DNA of 64,000 nt, from contig NC_039514.1 in NCBI RefSeq assembly GCF_003672135.1, positions 5,194,432 to 5,258,431 of the forward strand, read 5' to 3'. Of this stretch, positions 43,472 to 52,760 are shown piece by piece. The position numbers and the translations under genes were made by a program. Origin of the DNA: Ooceraea biroi. Taxonomy: Eukaryota; Arthropoda; Insecta; Hymenoptera; Formicidae. The notes under the pieces are model-generated. The model was not told where the DNA came from and made no database searches. It was given only the letters and a program-made list of their open reading frames with translations. How positions within the stretch are numbered: the first letter of the stretch is position 1; the number at the start of each line of letters is the position of its first letter.

Positions 43472-44866
43472 TGTTCATAGAACGCGGCATACGCGGCATA
43501 CGCGGTGGCCTAAGTCAGTGTTCAAACAGGTACGCCCGTGCCAACAATAAATACATGGAGTCGTACGATCCATCGAAACCATCGTCGTACTTGACGTACT
43601 TTGACGTTAATAATTTATGCGGTTGGGCAATGTCTCAACCTCTACCCTATGCAGATTTTCAATGGGTCGACGACGTCTCGGACTTCAACGTGAACGCTAT
43701 CGCTCCTGATTCATCCACCGGTTACATTCTCGATCTCGAATATCCACAGCATCTGTACGATGCGCACACTGACCTACCATTCTGTCCGAGGCGCGATAAG
43801 CCGCCAGGTAAGCGGCAGGACAAGTTGCTCGCAACGTTATATGATAAGGAACGTTACGTGATACACTACCGCAACCTGTAGCAATGTACGCGTCACGGTC
43901 TGCGAATAACAAAAATTCATCGCGTATTACAATTCGCGCAATCCGCATGGCTTCGTAGGTACATTGAACTCAATACACAATTTCGAATGCGCGCGACCAA
44001 CGATTTCGAAAAAATTTGTACAAATTGATGAACAACGCGGTATTTGGAAAAACTATGGAAAATGTACGCAATCATATGGATGTAAAGCTTGTAACGAAAT
44101 GGAACGGAAGGTACGGTGCGGAGGCAGTGGTCGCTAAACCAAATTTCCATAGCCGGAGCGTCTTTTCGGAAAACCTGGTCGCGATTGAACTGCGCAAACT
44201 CCAGGTGAAATTCAACAAACCAATCTACGTGGGTATGTGCATAGTCGACATATCCAAGACGTGTTTGTACGAATTTCATCACAAGTATATGGTACCTTTT
44301 TATCGCGACAAATGCAAAATCATGTACACGGATACGGATAGTTTAATTTACCATATCGAGTGCGACGACGTGTACGAGCAAATGAAACATGATGTTGCGA
44401 GATTCGATACGAGCGATTACGAGGTCGATAATGCGTATGAAATGCCACTCGCAAATAAAAAGGTACCCGGTTTGATGAAGGACGAAAACAACGGTGCGAT
44501 AATGACAGAGTTCGTCGGGCTTAGAGCGAAGATGTATGCTGTGAGAGTGGTCGGTAGGAAAGACACCAAAAAAGCGAAAGGTGTCAAGAGTAATGTCGTA
44601 TCGAAAGCGATAACATTTGAAGACTACACGCGGTGTCTGAAAGATCATACGGAAGTGACGCGACGCCAATCATGCATAAGATCAAAATTGCATGAGGTGT
44701 ACACTGTGTCAGAGCCAAAAATCGCTCTAAGTCCGTACGACGATAAGCGTTATGGTATAGCCGGTTCTAACGACACGTTACCATGAGGACATTATCGGAT
44801 ACCATTGTAAATAGTGTGTGTACTTAGCGTAGATAGGAAATACAGGTTTTGTAATGTTCATATAAT

Positions 44867-46887
44867 GTATGTATGTTTATTAAATGCTTCCCTTAGGATT
44901 GCATTGTCTCCCTACAGGATACATCACGGATCCTGCTCCGTTTACAATCTCCCCATAACTCATATTTCCTCTTTCCCTCCCCTCATTCCCCTTACAATCA
45001 CTCATTCCTCTAAACCTGGTCTTTTTGCGACCTCACAATATCTCTGACCTATCTCCCTCCCTTCTGTCCTTTTCTTCCTCCTTTTCCACAAGTCCCTCCT
45101 TTTTCTTCTTTCCTCCTCCTTTCCTTCCTTGTCTCCCTCTTCTCTTCTCCTTTCTGTCCTCCTTTTTCTCCTTTCCTTTATTCTCCTCTTTTCCTTTTCC
45201 TGTAACATAATCTAATTATATCTTCCATTTAATCTCACCCTTCTTCCCCCTTTCCTCTCTCTCTCCTTTCCCTCTTCTCCCTCTCCCTCTTTTCTTACCC
45301 TTCTCCTCCCCTTCTTTCCCTATTTCTTCTTCACCAATTCCTGCTCTTTCACATCCCATACCCATTCTACCCCTTCTATCTCTATCTTCCTGTTCTCCAT
45401 TTTTACTTCCCTCCTCTTTGCTCTCTCAACCTTCGCTCTCTCCAGTAACCTCCACCTTATTCTCTCCTCCATCGTTAAATCCTCATCTATTCCTATCCCC
45501 CATCTCCTCCATGCTTTCCCTTTTTTCTCCAACAGCTCTTTCTTATCTCCCCTCCTCCTCATCTCTACTATCACTATCCATCTTCCTCTACCCCTCCTTT
45601 CTTCCACCTCTCCTATCTCCGTCTCTCTCCCTAATAACTCCTCCATCATTTCCTCTACTGTTATCCTCCTCTCTCTTTTACTCTCTCCCTCTATTCCCCT
45701 ACATAATACCTTATTTACCCTCCCCTTCCTTCTTTCTATTTCCTCCCTATTTCTCCTCTCTCTCTCTTCCCGCTCCCTTTCCTCTCTCCTTCTCCTCTCT
45801 CTTTCCTCTAACCTCTTCCCTATCTCCTCTCTCTCTCTTCTTTCCTCCTCACTCTTTTCCACCTCTTTCCACCACTCCTTCTCCCCCTCGTCCACTTCTT
45901 CCCCATCCTCTATCTTCTCTTCCGTCTCTTCTCCTTCTTCACCGCTTTCCACTCCACTCGTTTCTCCCCTTCTTCCTACTCTCCTTTCCTTTTCCTCCTT
46001 TTCTCCATCTTCATCCTTCTTCCTCATCTCATCCTTCTTCTTGTCTTCTCCTTTTCCTCTCTGTCTCCTCTTCCCTTCCCCTCCGCTCTTCCCTTCTCCC
46101 TCACTCCTCACTTCTGTCCTGCTCCCCTCCGCTCCTTCTAACCTCTCTTCCTTTCGTTTTTCCGGCTCCGTTTTTTCTTCTTCTCCTTCCTTCAGCCCTT
46201 CCAGCATCACCATCATCCTTCTCATCATCTTCATCATCCTACCCATCATCTCCTTCATTTCTTCTCTAATCTTTTCTGCTCCTTCCATTCTCCTTTCACC
46301 TTTATATCTTTCTCTCCTTTCACTCTCCTCTCCGCTATTAATTCCTCGGTCACGTGTCAGCCATTGATCATGCATTCGATTTCCAACCTCGATCCTAACC
46401 TCCTGTCGCCCTCTTCCGAGCTTTATTCTTACTACCTCTGTCTTTCTGTTTTACCTACCGTCCTTCCCTGTGCACCTCCTTTCTTACGTCATCATTTCCT
46501 TCCTTCTAACCTCTCTTTCCTCTAATCCCCTACCTCTCTTCCATTCTTGCTCCTCTCCTCTTCTTCTCTTTCTTCTCCTCCACATCTCTTATCTCCTCCA
46601 CTTTTCCTTTCCGTTTCTCTCGTGCTCTTCCACATCCCTTACCTTCCCTTCCCGATCTCTCTTTCTTTCTGAGCTCCACTCGTTACCTCTCACTTCATTC
46701 CGTTCTTTCTCCTCTCCTCCACTTCTCTTTTCCTCTCTTCCATGTCTCCTATCCCTTCCGTCCTTTCTCTTTTCCTTCTCTCATTTCCTTCTTCCTCTTG
46801 CACCTTATCTCTCCTATTTCCTCTTTTCTTTCAAGAGCACTATTCTCCACTTTCCACCTCACCATCCGCCATCTTCCATCCCAATTC
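44867..46887 (-). mobile_element. LINE-derived element with ORF1 only
   Basis: A 16-bp duplication, GTAATGTTCATATAAT, flanks it (44851-44866, 46888-46903), typical of target-primed insertion. On the minus strand it ends in ...AATAAACATACATAC, a simple-repeat tail. The strand is strongly purine-rich. Only an ORF1-like gene is present; no endonuclease or reverse transcriptase is seen in the 2,021 bp. Confidence 0.9.
45320..46375 (-). CDS. LINE ORF1-like nucleic-acid-binding protein
   Basis: An open frame of 351 codons. The first ~220 residues are extremely rich in Glu, Lys and Arg and should form a long coiled coil. Residues about 225-345 are more globular (Ile-Glu-Gly ... Trp-Ile-Val-Ile-Val-Glu ... 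Ile-Glu-Gly-Val-Glu-Trp-Val-Trp), resembling the RNA-binding C-terminal region of LINE ORF1 proteins in hymenopterans. ORF1 proteins chaperone LINE RNA. The frame is intact although the element lacks ORF2. Confidence 0.75.
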   Translation of the reverse strand: MHDQWLTRDRGINSGEESERRERYKGERRMEGAEKIREEMKEMMGRMMKMMRRMMVMLEGLKEGEEEKTEPEKRKEERLEGAEGSRTEVRSEGEGKSGGEGKRRQRGKGEDKKKDEMRKKDEDGEKEEKERRVGRRGETSGVESGEEGEETEEKIEDGEEVDEGEKEWWKEVEKSEEERREREEIGKRLEERERRRREEREREERERRNREEIERRKGRVNKVLCRGIEGESKRERRITVEEMMEELLGRETEIGEVEERRGRGRWIVIVEMRRRGDKKELLEKKGKAWRRWGIGIDEDLTMEERIRWRLLERAKVERAKRREVKMENRKIEIEGVEWVWDVKEQELVKKK

Positions 46888-46951
46888 GTAATGTTCATAT
46901 AATATTGTATATTTTTGTCGTAGATATTCCACTACAATACGAAATATATTT

Positions 46952-47929
46952 CTAAACTACATTGTTCTGGGGTATCCATGAATTGTACGAATCATCGAAT
47001 CCCAGCCATTTCACGTAAACCTCGGCACCTTTCCTGCGTAACACCTTTTCCATGAGATATATGTCCGGATTAGCAACGCGATGCAATTTGTGTTTGTAGA
47101 ATCCTCCGGCGATTGGCTCACCGCGCGAATCCTCGATGAGATAGGTCACGGGATTAGTCGTCTGCACCTTAATGATTCTGAATACCTCGGTCGTCCAGTT
47201 TGGCGTGTAGCCCTTGTCGAAGACCGTCTTGTACTTGCTGACGCGTACCGGGTCACCTACTGTGAATCGCGCCGGGGCTGCAATCTTTACGTTGCTGTAC
47301 ACGGTGGCCAAGAGTTTATCCGCAATCTTGGCCGTTACATCGATGGGTCACATACCGATCGTCCGATGTTTTCACGCGTTGTACTTTGCAACGAGCTGCT
47401 GTAGTTCGTCGATCCATCTATAGTTTCCATTGAGCGTAAACATTTTCCACATGTCGTTCTTTAGCGTACGATTGAACCGTTCCACGACCGAGGCTTTCAT
47501 GGGTGAATACGTAGAATAGTGATTGATATCATGTTTTCTCAGGAGTCGCTGCATGTCAGCATTGTAGAATTCCTTTCCTCTGTCAGTATGCAAATTGTTT
47601 GGACACCTTCCATCCTTTCGAAATAGCTTTGCAAACGCATCGGCTGTCTCGCTCCCGCATTTACTCTTGAGCGGTACGGCCCATGCATACTTGCTCAACA
47701 CGTCTATAACTGTGAGTATATAATTGTAGCCTTTGTTGAAACGTGAGTACGGGCGCATCTCCACTATGTCAGCTTGCCACAGGTCATCGTATCCGCGGAC
47801 TATGACGCGTCTTCGTGGAAAAGTTCTTCTCGTCGGAGCATGCAGTTCCTCGACGAGTCGCCGTTTCTCGGAACTGATAATCTTTTTACGTCCATCGGAT
47901 TTTCGCGATCGCATGTTTTGGCGATACAA
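46952..47929 (-). pseudogene. int: Polinton integrase with chromodomain, frameshifted
   Basis: The first frame (47929-47372) holds the retrovirus-type catalytic core with Asp in Trp-Gln-Ala-Asp, Asp in His-Thr-Asp-Arg-Gly and Glu in Val-Val-Glu-Arg. The second (47311-46952) holds a beta-barrel linker and a chromodomain (Tyr-Val-Lys-Trp-Leu-Gly ... Trp-Ile-Pro). A frameshift between 47372 and 47311 separates them. The N-terminal zinc region is not visible. Polintons use this enzyme to insert with 6-bp duplications. Confidence 0.92.
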
Positions 47930-47959
47930 TCAACGACTGTTAGGCGTGTAGTTATATAT

Positions 47960-48260
47960 CTCAAACTGTTTGTAAACGTTCGACGCCTTTCCAGAGCCGT
48001 TCTTGCCCCGTTCGTCGCTGTTCCAGACCCGTTCTTGAGCCATTCCTGCCACGTTCGTCCCCGTTCCAGTCCCGTTCGTCGTCGTTCCAGTCCCGTCCGT
48101 CGCCGTTCCAGTCCCGTTCGTCGTCGTTCCAGTCCCGTCCGTCGCCGTTCCAGACCCTTTCTTGAGCCGTTCTTGCCACGTTCGTCGCTGTTCTAGACCC
48201 GTTCTTAAATCGTTTATGAGTCGTTCTTAAGTTGTTCGTGAGCCGTTCGACACTGTTCGT
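47960..48260 (-). repeat. ~19-bp tandem repeat between integrase and fibre gene
   Basis: Units of the form CCCGTTCGTCGTCGTTCCAG alternate with CCCGTCCGTCGCCGTTCCAG. On the minus strand they would read as Asp/Trp/Asn-rich repeats, but the frame has no start or other domain. Confidence 0.8.
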
Positions 48261-48319
48261 TGGCCGTTCGTTGCCTTTCTATTAGTCGTTTCTGATGCAG
48301 CAGTAGTCGATAGCAGTAG

Positions 48320-48649
48320 TCAAAGCTCCTTTATCGCAGCCCATAACGCTTGCGTGTCCTTCTCGAACGCAATACTCAGCTTTCTCTCTAATTCTGCATG
48401 TTGATTCCACGACATTTTAACGTACTGTTCCACGTATAGTTTGTTGACAGCGTCGGTATCAGCCTCGGGCTGCGTTACACGACGAATTTTGCGCGACTGT
48501 GCGTCAAAATCAGCAGCGTGGCGACACAATGCGTTTGCACGTACGTAGTTTCTCACTACTCCACTGAACTGATAATACGGATTGTTCATCGGTGCCTCCC
48601 TTCGTTCAAGTAATACACCAAACTTGTTGATTGGCATGTTGGTGCACAC
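48320..48649 (-). CDS. Small tail-fibre-like protein, 109 aa
   Basis: A complete frame. Around residues 55-75 it carries Arg-Arg-Val-Thr-Gln-Pro then Asp-Thr-Asp-Ala-Val-Asn-Lys-Leu-Tyr-Val, a motif common in trimeric fibre and stalk proteins of phages and Polintons. The C-terminal third is helical. It lies with other virion genes on the same strand. The fibre role is inference. Confidence 0.65.
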   Translation of the reverse strand: MCTNMPINKFGVLLERREAPMNNPYYQFSGVVRNYVRANALCRHAADFDAQSRKIRRVTQPEADTDAVNKLYVEQYVKMSWNQHAELERKLSIAFEKDTQALWAAIKEL

Positions 48650-48680
48650 GATCGACTGATTCGTTTCATTGATGTACCAT

Positions 48681-49816
48681 TTAATTTATAATGAGGCCTG
48701 CCTCGCGAAGTTCTTCGATAATCGACAGAATCTCATTATCGTGGTTGTTATTTCCCGCTTGGCGCGAAGCTTCGAGCAATCACAGACGATCCACCAGTTC
48801 GTTGGGATCGTTCCAGTGCACGTAATCGATCACATTGTCGTTTAGTGTCACATTGTCGTTTAATGTCACAGCGCGAGTTTATCCTCTTCCAGATCGCTTC
48901 TTAGGTACGATTGGCAGTAACGGTGCGATTACGCGGTTGTACTTCTAACCCTTGTTGCTCTTTACTTGACCATGCGCGATGTGTTTGCGTCTATGCGCAT
49001 TCGTCGTCAGCAGCATGCTCTTGTACGTTTGCATATCATTAACCGTGTACACGGCTTTGTTAGGACGTTTCATGAAAATCAGTTCGTAAAGACCGGGTGT
49101 ACCGATGTATCGCACGCCGTCGACAAATATGTTATCATGGGTGTCCACGTCGAAACGTTTATTACCGAACATCATTCCATCCTGACCGAGATAAACGCCG
49201 TACACGTTATCTATGCCGCTCTCTCGATCACCGCTCAGGACAGGGCTTATGTATTGTTGTCCTAGCGAACCTAGCTGACTGTGCAGCATCTCTCGACCCT
49301 CCGGTGTTTGCAGCATGTAATGAACGGGGAAGTTCGTAGCGATTCGTTCGTGGTTTCGAAATCTTCATCAGAAGAGATTTCGATCGTGGACCGTTCAAAC
49401 GGTTGCGGCGCTACTTTAATCAGGGTAGAGGTTGTCGCGTTGAATGGATCGCGTTTTCGCTTGGGCGGTGACGTTCTCGGTGATGCGCCCAACGAGAGTT
49501 TCCACTTATTACTATTATTATGTACCACATTAATCTCACTCTGCGGGAATAATATTTCACTCTCTGTATCTTCGGTATTGCTCATCGGCTCGTCTTTCTG
49601 TATGAGCGGGCTAGATGTATCGTCCGTGGTATTATCGACAAGCTTCTGCAGAGGCTCGATGATCGGTCTAAAGTGTCTCTCCAACGCGGCATCTTCCACC
49701 ACCTTGCCAGTCTTTAGAGCGCGATGCTTCTTGCGGATCGAATCACTGGTTTTCGCAATTTCCTTCACCATCTTCTCGAGCGCTTGACTATCTGTATCGC
49801 AAGTGAACGTCGCCAT
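48681..49816 (-). pseudogene. Conserved Polinton protein of unknown function, broken
   Basis: The gene starts at ATG 49816 and its last recognisable codons end at TAA 48681. The N-terminal 180 residues include a helical region, a Ser/Thr-rich acidic part and a basic Pro-Pro-Lys-Arg-Lys-Arg stretch that could be a nuclear signal. A frameshift near 49318 leads to the region 49316-48945, then a stop at 48945 and another near 48777 before a helical end. Similar proteins occur in other arthropod Polintons as I remember them. The function is unknown. Confidence 0.7.
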
Positions 49817-49882
49817 GTTGTAACGCGGGAATAAACAATTACAGACGTTTCATCGAACACGTATTAACGGTTACTAACCATT

Positions 49883-50571
49883 TTATGGTATCGCAAACTC
49901 ATTAAATCCGTTTCTATACCGCCCATTAGTGATCAAGCTGTCCTTATCTATCACTACGAAACCGTACTTACGTTGCCAACAACTGCGACACAACGCGCAT
50001 AAATCATCGTACATGTCGGTATTCACGTGATCGTTGTACACGTGTTTCAAGGTGGTACCATCCTGTTTAAACAGGATCAGCAGGTTGGCGTTGTCGCGTA
50101 TAAGATGCTTGGGTATCTTTGCATACGTCTGACAGAGATAGAAACAGTCGACGTTCGAGTGTCGCCCCATCGCAAAGTATTCTCTCACCGTATCCTGCTT
50201 ATCGCACGCCACGTCATCAAAGACGAAGATCGAGTTTGGACGCGCCTCGCTCGGTGGAATGACGTCACTGTTAGAGAACGTGAAATAGCCAATTTCATCA
50301 ATCAGTGACAATACATTTTCCAAGTACCGATATTTGGGCTGTTGCAAAGATTTCGAGTAACGTACACGTTCTCGAAACGTACACCGTGCGGACTTTCCAA
50401 CAGACTTATCAGTACGTTGGTCTTGCCACAATGCGAGGACCCACAAATGATCGCGCGTACCGTGTTTGGCAACAGTTTTCCATATCTGCGTATCTCCTTC
50501 TCCGATAATACTCGCGTTCTACCGTCCAAATTTGTGACGCGTATCGTCAACGGTTGGCGCACGAATCTCAT
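49883..50571 (-). pseudogene. FtsK/HerA-type genome-packaging ATPase, frameshifted
   Basis: From ATG 50571 the product has a Walker A motif, Cys-Gly-Ser-Ser-His-Cys-Gly-Lys-Thr, and after a frameshift near 50340 a Walker B, Ser-Ile-Phe-Val-Phe-Asp-Asp, then Gln-Thr-Tyr near 50125. This matches the A32-like packaging ATPases of Polintons and adintoviruses, which pump DNA into capsids. It is divergently arranged with the PLA2-like gene. Confidence 0.92.
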
Positions 50572-50648
50572 ATTTGCACTTGCTAGGAAGAGGGGAGTCG
50601 AACGACTATTTATAGGTGGGCGGAATCGTGAAAGCAATCAGTACTAAA
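50572..50648. promoter_or_regulatory. Divergent promoter of ATPase and PLA2-like genes
   Basis: The 77-bp gap between the ATPase start and the PLA2-like start contains TATTTATA at about 50608-50615, in TATA position for the rightward gene. I see no CRE or AP-1 word here, unlike the 18-20 kb promoters. Confidence 0.5.
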
Positions 50649-51401
50649 ATATTTTTCACACTGTCATGTCCTTCCGATATTCGCGACTTAACCGCTGAAC
50701 AGTTACAATTTGTGCCAAAGATCGTTCTGTTGCGAGTATGTGGGAACTATATCGACTACGTGTGGAACAAGCTTCCGGACCACATAAAGGCGGATTCGGA
50801 GGTGCAGACTTATCGCCGCTGTTACGAATATTATAATCAACCGTGGAAGAAAAACGCACATCGACGGTCCACCACCGTTGATAAAGAATTGTTACGCATG
50901 CCAAAAACGGTAGTGAGAGATGGAGGTTTGCTGAATCGTGCGATAAACGCGCTTCCCTTTGAACTGCACATTCCGGGCTATCAGTTTTGTGGTCCTGGAA
51001 CTCGTGTGGAAGAACGTCTAGCTAGAGGTGATCGAGGTATCAATCCCTTGGACGCGGCGTGTCGTGAGCACAATATAGCGTACCTACGTAGCAACGATCT
51101 TGACAACAGACACGCGGCGGATAAGATACTCGCCGAAAGGGCGCGAGAAAGCATTTTCGCGAGGGATTTGACTCTGAGAGAGAGAGAGAGCTGCCGCTAC
51201 AACAGTTTGGGCAGCTATGAAAGCCAAGACCAAATTGGGCATGGGTATGAAGACGAAGAAAAAGATGACTATCAGAAGAGTACCGAAGAAACGAATGCTT
51301 CCGATAGCGAGACGCGGTGGTGTCCTGCCACTGCTGCCGTTGCTGGGAGTAATCGGATCGTTGGCTGCGGGGGCAGCGGGAGTCGCGAAAGCGGTGAATG
51401 A
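50649..51401 (+). pseudogene. PLA2-like virion protein with altered HD dyad
   Basis: The N-terminal ~70 residues match the short product at 19348-19560. A parvovirus/adintovirus-type phospholipase A2 domain follows: Phe-Cys-Gly-Pro-Gly calcium loop near 50986, then Asp-Ala-Ala-Cys-Arg-Glu-His-Asn. The usual His-Asp is His-Asn (codons 51069 and 51072), which should weaken calcium binding. Viral PLA2 domains help particles breach endosomes. No ATG lies where the paralogue starts (ATA at 50649). At a (GA)n run near 51173-51192 the frame leaves that of the pX-like gene, so the last ~70 codons are probably out of frame. Confidence 0.8.
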
Positions 51402-51930
51402 CAACAAGACCGCGCAGCGTCAGCTGGATGAAATGCGCCGTCACAATCGCGCTATGGAAGGTCAGGGACTTTATCTCGCTCCGTACAAGCGTGGAAAGGG
51501 TATCCCGAAGAGGAAGGATGGTGGAAAAAAAAACGTCAAAAAGACGATAGGAATGCCTATGGGTATAACCACCAATATACAATTGGGACACTTGGCTAAT
51601 CGTATGCGCAAACCGTTCTTCAGAGGTGTATTTATGCGTAATGCCCTACCGATGGACGGAGTTGGTCGAAACGAGAGCGGTATTGTGAATTTGGATGACG
51701 CGGAAGGCTCAGGCACGCATTGGGTAGCGTATGCGAAGCTAGGAGATCGCGTTATATATTTTGACAGTTTTGGGAATCTTCGACCACCGAGGGACTTGGT
51801 GCGCTATCTCGGACATAACGCGGTGAAAATTGAGTACAATTGTACCGCGTATCAAACGTACGATCAGAGCATTTGCGGACAATTGTGCTTGAAATTTCTC
51901 CAGACGGTTGGCAAAACATTTAAACCATAA
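51217..51930 (+). CDS. pX-like membrane-active segment fused to adenain-type protease
   Basis: A single open frame of 237 codons. Residues 1-30 are basic, 34-60 form a hydrophobic Gly/Ala/Leu-rich helix (Val-Leu-Pro-Leu-Leu-Pro), and 85-110 are basic again; together they resemble the pX-like protein of Polintons. From about 125 the fold is adenain-like: His at 51718, Asp at 51763, and Cys at 51874 in Ser-Ile-Cys-Gly-Gln-Leu-Cys. Adenain cleaves capsid proteins during maturation. The two parts are often separate genes, so the fusion is notable. It overlaps the PLA2 frame and reads upstream without stop to the (GA)n run. Confidence 0.85.
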   Translation: MKAKTKLGMGMKTKKKMTIRRVPKKRMLPIARRGGVLPLLPLLGVIGSLAAGAAGVAKAVNDNKTAQRQLDEMRRHNRAMEGQGLYLAPYKRGKGIPKRKDGGKKNVKKTIGMPMGITTNIQLGHLANRMRKPFFRGVFMRNALPMDGVGRNESGIVNLDDAEGSGTHWVAYAKLGDRVIYFDSFGNLRPPRDLVRYLGHNAVKIEYNCTAYQTYDQSICGQLCLKFLQTVGKTFKP

Positions 51931-51964
51931 CATTCCGCGATCGGCGCTCAGTATTCGCTCGAAC

Positions 51965-52547
51965 ATGTCGCTGATGCTTACGCTAACCGGGAAGAGTAGC
52001 ACCCTCGCGGTAAACTACTTTTCCCGCGATTGATTTGAGCGATGATGAGTACGAGCTCGGACTTATGGATTTTGAAACGTATTACACGATACCGAACGTG
52101 AATTCCTCGAATAATAAATTTTACTTTGGTAAAGACGAAATGAAATTATTATACCCGAGGGATCGTACGAACTACACGCCATAGATGAGTATCTGAAGCA
52201 TTGGATCGCAGCTGGAATTCTCGTCGAATCGGATATTGCAACCGCGAAAATGGCACGAATCAGATGTATCAGTCAATATCATGAACGTGAACATTATTCG
52301 CATAGAGTGTAACGTGACCGCCAGTGCGTACAGCAACGGTACGCGTGTGCACACGATACACGAATTTGCGCCGCGCGTGCCACCAGGATATAAGATATCG
52401 GAAACACCTGCGCAGATTATTTACCTGCCGATCATCGCACGGTGCATTACGGATCTGACGTTACGTGTTGTGGATCAAGACGGGCGATTACTTGATTTTC
52501 GCGGTGAGATTACCGTCAGATTACACGTACGACGACGACAACGATAG
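51965..52547 (+). pseudogene. Minor capsid (penton-like) protein, broken
   Basis: From ATG 51965 the start is Leu-Thr-Leu-Thr-Gly-Lys, then frames switch near 52020, 52145 and 52270. The C-terminal part (52236-52547) has the conserved Ile-Ile-Tyr-Leu-Pro and Val-Asp-Gln-Asp-Gly-Arg-Leu-x-Asp-Phe-Arg-Gly block of Polinton single-jelly-roll minor capsid proteins, which form vertices. Confidence 0.85.
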
Positions 52548-52760
52548 TAATAGTGTGTGTAGTGTAAGATCAGATGCTCGTTCTAAACAAAACGGAGCAC
52601 GTGCATGATACTTTTGTAAGAAGAACTGCGGTGACATTCGATAAACAAAGGCTGCCGAACATTGACTTTTAAAATCTAATACGAAGAAGCTCAGTGCATC
52701 AAACGTTGAAGTTTTGAAATCTTTGGGCTTCAGAGTACGAAGTACCTTATCACGGAGAAA
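52548..52760. other. Spacer before the major capsid gene
   Basis: Short non-coding gap. No TATA box is evident. Confidence 0.4.

Larger units (their letters stand above)
21057..44786 (+). pseudogene. polB: Polinton protein-primed family B DNA polymerase, multiply interrupted
   Basis: Coding blocks lie at 21057-21725, 23994-24447, 41752-41770, 41841-43074 and 43477-44786. They encode a coiled N-terminal region, a Cys2His2-type knuckle, then exonuclease motifs Asp-Leu-Glu (42001-42009), Asn-x-x-Gly-Tyr-Asp (about 42418-42435) and Asp at 42904. The polymerase follows: motif A Asp-Val-Asn-Asn-Leu (43603), motif B Lys-Leu-Met-Asn-Asn (about 44025) and motif C Asp-Thr-Asp (44331-44339). This enzyme copies the Polinton genome from a protein primer. 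A 70-bp intron (41771-41840) splits the knuckle. Damage: three insertions with target duplications, stops at 24168 and 43879, and a frameshift near 44012. Confidence 0.93.

Noticed and set aside
45418..46269. Long Ser/Pro/Leu-rich plus-strand frame
   Set aside because: It is the antisense of the purine-rich LINE ORF1; composition alone keeps it open.
49097..49787. Plus-strand frames opposite the 48681-49816 gene
   Set aside because: Shadows of the minus-strand Polinton gene with no features of their own.
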